DNA from: Mesorhizobium sp. Pch-S
Lineage (GTDB): Bacteria; Pseudomonadota; Alphaproteobacteria; Rhizobiales; Rhizobiaceae
Assembly: GCF_004136315.1 (NCBI RefSeq)
Contig: NZ_CP029562.1
Coordinates: 4,425,501 to 4,489,500 of the forward strand
Length of the DNA stretch: 64,000 nucleotides
Reading direction: 5' to 3'
Part shown: positions 61,127 through 64,000 of the stretch, piece after piece
Numbering within the stretch: position 1 is the first letter of the stretch
Layout of the letters: each line of letters starts with the position of its first letter
Position numbers and translations under genes: made by a program
Notes under the pieces: generated by a model
Told to the model about the DNA's origin: nothing
Seen by the model: only the letters and a program-made list of their open reading frames with translations
The model's database searches: none

Positions 61127-61534
61127 TCAGCTGCTGGTGTCGGCGGCTTTCAGCTTGAAAGCATGCTGGGTTCTGTCGAGATGACGCCGGTAAGTTATCG
61201 ATACCGGCCTGCCGATCCAGCTCCCTTGTGGTTCCTCGCCAACAAGATTGGAAACGACGATCGGCCCCTCGGCCAGCCGCACGGCAATGACATTGTAGGG
61301 TTGCGGGTAGTCCTCGAAATACTGCCGGTGAAAGACCACCCATGACAGGATGGTGCCTTCGCCGGAGATTTCGGCCCATTCGTAGTCCATCGAATTGCAT
61401 TCGCCGCAGATTGGTCCCGGCGGATAGCGGAAGCGCTCGCAATGCGCACATCTCGGCAACGCCATTTTCTGGCGTTCCATGCTGTCCCACAGGGGCAGGT
61501 CGTAAAGCGACAGGACGCGTTGGGAGTTTGCCAT
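61127..61534 (-). CDS. DUF35 OB-fold/Zn-ribbon protein, copy 2
   Basis: This is a 135-residue protein with the zinc ribbon CAHCERFRYPPGPICGEC and OB-fold strands (GEGTILSWVVFHRQYF, VIAVRLAEGPIVVSNLVG). It is 3 bp downstream of the second thiolase-like gene and is its likely partner. It is a paralogue of the protein at 54747, giving two thiolase-like/DUF35 pairs in this pathway region. Confidence 0.9.
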   Translation of the reverse strand: MANSQRVLSLYDLPLWDSMERQKMALPRCAHCERFRYPPGPICGECNSMDYEWAEISGEGTILSWVVFHRQYFEDYPQPYNVIAVRLAEGPIVVSNLVGEEPQGSWIGRPVSITYRRHLDRTQHAFKLKAADTSS

Positions 61535-61537
61535 GGC

Positions 61538-62703
61538 TCAGTGTCCGTAGATGATCGAGACGGCCTTGCCGGCAACGTCGGAGCTGTAGTGGACATGGCG
61601 ACAGTCGGGCACTTGGCGCTCGCCGGCTTCGCCGCGCAGTTGCCGCACCGCCTCGAGCTGGTGGTTCCAGCCCTGCATGTAGCTTTCCGACAGATGTCCA
61701 CCGCCGGTGTTCACCGGCAGGCCCTTGGCAAGCGAAATGCCATGCTCGCTCATGAACTTGCCGGCTTCTCCGGTCCGGCAATAGCCGTAGCCTTCCAGCG
61801 CCAATGGGATGTGCAGCGAAAAGCTGTCGTAGATCTGCAGTGCATCCATGTCCGAGGGGCCAAGCGAGGCCATCGAAAAGACCTGCTCGCCGACGGCCTG
61901 CTGCGCCGGTTGGTAGAAGTCGGTCAGGCGAGGCTCGAGGCTGGTGGCGCCGGTGTTGAGATCGTGCCGCCCGATGCCATGGATCGGCACGGGGGCCCGG
62001 CCGATGCGCCTGGCCTTGCCCGCTTCGGCGATGATCAGGGCGACGCCGCCATCATTGATCAGGCAATAGTCGAACAGGTGCAGCGGCTCGCAGATGTAGG
62101 GCGAGGCGAGATAGTCCTCGACTGTGATCGGCTTGCGCATCAGCGCCTGCGGATTGCGTGACGCGGCCAGTCTCTGCGCGACGGCAACTTCGGCGAGTTC
62201 CGCTTCGCTCATGCCTCGCTCCTGCATGTAGCGCCGCGCCATCAAGGCATAGAGCGCACCTTGCGAGGTGAAGCCCCATGGGGCGTGGTAGATGTAGGAC
62301 AGGAAGGCCGAACCACCCTGTGCATCGGCGCCGCCATAGTTCACCGCGGCCGAACGCTGGTCATTGCCGTAGACCAGGGCGACGACTTCGGCCTGGCCGG
62401 CGTGGATGGCCATGCAGGCTTCGAGGACGGCAAGCATCGCGTCGGCCTGACCGCCCCAGCGGACATCCAGCCCCAGCAGTTCGCAACGCGCTCATAGGCA
62501 ACCGTCGGCCCGACAATCAGACCATCGACATCCGTCCGGGAGATGCCGGCATCCGCAAGAGCAGCGACAAATGCCTCGGCTGCGTAGCCATAAGAATCAT
62601 GCGGTTTCTGGCCTGCTCTGACCCGGGCGTGATCCGCGGGCCAGTCCGTTTGGCCAATACCGATCACCGAAGCTGTCTTGGCAGCCATGCCGGCAAGTCT
62701 CAT
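61538..62703 (-). pseudogene. Thiolase-superfamily protein (SCP2/Ltp2-like), copy 2, frameshifted
   Basis: The N-terminal frame starts at 62703 (MRLAGMAAKTASVIGIGQTDW, GGAGG upstream) and runs to VAYERVAN. It then loses homology. The continuation ELLGLDVRWGGQADAMLAVLEACMAIHAG is in another frame from about 62481 down. One missing base near 62479-62484 explains it. The C-terminal frame has YCLINDGGVALIIAE, IYDSFSLHIPLALEGYGYC and NTGGGHLSESYMQGWNHQLE, matching the paralogue at 55139. No nucleophilic Cys is seen at the usual place. It is either a broken gene or a base error. Confidence 0.78.
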
Positions 62704-62818
62704 CACGCCTCCACGCCCGCGGCATTCGCACACCGCCGCATTCTGCTTCTCTGCACTGTCGTTCATGTTGCCCAAGGGGCGGACAACTGCCGCCACAGTT
62801 CTTGGATGGGCCTTGGTC

Positions 62819-62833
62819 CGTCAACCGACTTAA
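62819..62833 (-). promoter_or_regulatory. Shared 15-bp box, copy 4 (thiolase/CoA-transferase operon)
   Basis: The reverse strand reads TTAAGTCGGTTGACG, one base from the copy at 48471. It points toward the thiolase-like gene, about 115 bp away. A LysR-like GTTGAG-N5-CTCAT lies at 62845-62860, as also seen beside copy 1. Confidence 0.6.
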
Positions 62834-62990
62834 GCGTAACGTTTGTTGAGCTATTCTCATCCAAGTGGTGGCGCCCATAGCAAAGCGGCGCTGGCCTAGA
62901 AGAACTCAACGGTTGGTCAGTTTCTATCGGTTGACGATATGAACAGCATGCCGTGCCCTGTCGCAAAGACCGGTTGCAGGAGGAGCAGGG

Positions 62991-63788
62991 ATGGGGACGC
63001 AGTGGATTGAGGCCAATGGTGCACGCTTCCGTTACGAGCATCGGCGGCGCGACGTCGGTACGCTCGTCCTGGTGCACGAAATGGGTGGCCGGCTTGAGAG
63101 TTTTGACGGGATCGTGGCGGACCTCGGCGAGCGCTGGAGCGTTCTTCGCTATGATCAGCGCGGTGCCGGCCAGTCTGACCGCATCGCCGGATCGTTGAGC
63201 CTGGATACCCCGGCTGCCGACCTTGCCGGCATTCTCGACAGGCTGGAAATCGCTGGACCGGTCGTTGTTGTCGGCGCGGCGCTCGGCGCGTCGGTGGCGA
63301 TACGGTTTGCCGCAAAATGGCCGGCGCGCGTGGCGGCACTCGCGCTTCTTGCCCCCTCGACCGGCCTTATTCCAGGCAACTATGCCGCAACGATCGAGAA
63401 GATCGAACTGCTGGAGAAAAGCGCGCGGGAGGGGACGCCGGCGCAGGCGAGCAATGGCGCGCCGCTGCCCGATCCGGCAAGTTCTGCTGCGACATGGCGC
63501 ATGCTGATCGGCCTCGATCTTGCGGCCGATCTTGCGGGCCTGCCCTGTCCGACACTGGTGGCAGCGGGATCGCGCGATAGCTTTCGGCCGCCGGCTCATG
63601 TCGCGGAAATCGCGGCCCGGATTCCAAAAGCGCAATCGCTTGTTCTGGACACGGGCCATGTGATGGCGATCGAGACGCCCCACCTCGTCGCGGCAACGAT
63701 CGCGACGTTTCTGAATGGCATCGGTTTCGTGCCTGGCTCTTCAGGATCGGCAGGGGTATCGGCATCGTCGGGCTTGGCTTCCGGTTGA
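62991..63788 (+). CDS. Alpha/beta hydrolase (enol-lactonase-like), copy 2
   Basis: This is a 265-residue paralogue of the hydrolase at 48631 (WIEANGARFRYEHRR, LVHEMGGRLESFDGI, RYDQRGAGQSD). The nucleophile elbow reads VGAALGASVA, again with Ala-Leu instead of the usual Ser, so both copies lack the classical nucleophile. HVMAIETPHL holds the His. GCAGGAGGAGCAGGG lies just before the ATG. It is divergent from the thiolase-like operon and is followed by copy 3 of the shared box. Confidence 0.86.
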   Translation: MGTQWIEANGARFRYEHRRRDVGTLVLVHEMGGRLESFDGIVADLGERWSVLRYDQRGAGQSDRIAGSLSLDTPAADLAGILDRLEIAGPVVVVGAALGASVAIRFAAKWPARVAALALLAPSTGLIPGNYAATIEKIELLEKSAREGTPAQASNGAPLPDPASSAATWRMLIGLDLAADLAGLPCPTLVAAGSRDSFRPPAHVAEIAARIPKAQSLVLDTGHVMAIETPHLVAATIATFLNGIGFVPGSSGSAGVSASSGLASG

Positions 63789-63811
63789 GGATTCCTCACG
63801 GATGGGGTCTT

Positions 63812-63826
63812 TTTAGTCGTTTGACG
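63812..63826 (+). promoter_or_regulatory. Shared 15-bp box, copy 3 (exported-protein gene)
   Basis: TTTAGTCGTTTGACG, identical to the copy at 49502, lies 98 bp before the last gene of the window and points toward it. Confidence 0.62.
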
Positions 63827-63924
63827 ATTGAGGGGCCCGGCAAGCAACATGCACCATCAGTGAGACTTGGCAGCAACCAAGCCACACGGCTTGCCAACAA
63901 GCCGGCCACACAAGGGAGGACTCT

Positions 63925-64000
63925 TTGAACAATACCCGCCGCACTCTTTTGAGGCTGGCCGGAGCCACGCTGGCGCTGTCGCTGGCAGGTGCTTCGGCTT
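63925..64000 (+). CDS. Exported protein with Tat-like signal, 5' end only
   Basis: A TTG start at 63925 has GGGAGG five bases upstream. The visible residues, NNTRRTLLRLAGATLALSLAGASA, have a twin-arginine-like motif and hydrophobic core. The gene runs off the window. A substrate-binding protein for the orphan ATPase at 51920 is a reasonable guess from the shared promoter box, but nothing in the visible residues proves it. Confidence 0.55.
   Translation, partial: MNNTRRTLLRLAGATLALSLAGASA

Overview
The window looks like an alphaproteobacterial, rhizobiales-type chromosome (Mesorhizobium/Aminobacter-like). The evidence is a high-GC gene-dense layout, many LysR regulators with ABC transporters, a porin of the rhizobial Omp2b family, frequent ATGA/GTGA stop-start overlaps, and an integrase remnant beside a tRNA gene. 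Most of it reads as accessory, metabolically specialised DNA.

Region by region. (1) 1-9.7 kb: the 5' end of a SIMPL-domain gene, a tRNA-Ile(CAU) gene and a decayed tyrosine integrase. Then comes a hydroquinone-type aromatic module: two WrbA quinone reductases, a PcpA/LinE-type hydroquinone dioxygenase, a maleylacetate-reductase-like dehydrogenase, an amidase, two cupins and a LysR regulator. A 15-bp copy of the tRNA 3' end at 9682-9696 marks the probable far end of this island. (2) 9.8-19.4 kb: a phosphonoalanine-catabolism-like cassette (phosphonopyruvate hydrolase, aminotransferase, LysR), a complete dipeptide-type ABC importer and a metallophosphoesterase. (3) 19.4-26.8 kb: a phosphonate biosynthesis operon (PEP mutase, aminotransferase, PntC-like cytidylyltransferase, PssA-like CDP-alcohol phosphotransferase, an asparagine-synthetase-like ligase without its glutaminase Cys, and an EamA exporter) with a divergent IclR regulator. 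(4) 26.9-33.8 kb: an amino-acid ABC importer lacking its ATPase, a split C45 acyltransferase, a Rossmann oxidoreductase, an alanine racemase and a second EamA exporter. A second integrase-tail remnant follows at 33.9 kb. (5) 34.2-40.6 kb: LysR, a Cys/Met-metabolism PLP lyase, a complete amino-acid ABC importer and an M20 dipeptidase, possibly a Cys-conjugate scavenging unit. (6) 40.7-41.8 kb: a porin. (7) 41.9-48.4 kb: F420 biosynthesis (cofG, cofH, cofD, fused cofC-cofE) with an LLM-class oxidoreductase and an F420:NADP reductase. (8) 48.6-64 kb: CoA-dependent catabolic genes. These comprise two related alpha/beta hydrolases, enoyl-CoA hydratase, a two-subunit CoA transferase, two CaiB-type CoA transferases, two thiolase-like/DUF35 pairs, MmgE/PrpD, GST, dienelactone hydrolase and a GcvA-like LysR, with an orphan transporter ATPase and the first codons of an exported protein.

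How the parts may work together. The most unusual feature is a phosphonate-making operon beside a phosphonate-breaking cassette, with importer, phosphodiesterase and exporter genes between them. The operon has no phosphonopyruvate decarboxylase, so the inferred product is phosphonoalanine-based, nucleotide-activated and possibly lipid-linked. A second signal is a 15-bp element (TTWAGTCGKTTGACG) in front of the F420 operon and three catabolic transcription units, which suggests F420 and the CoA pathway form one regulon. The F420 pathway substrate cannot be read from the sequence.
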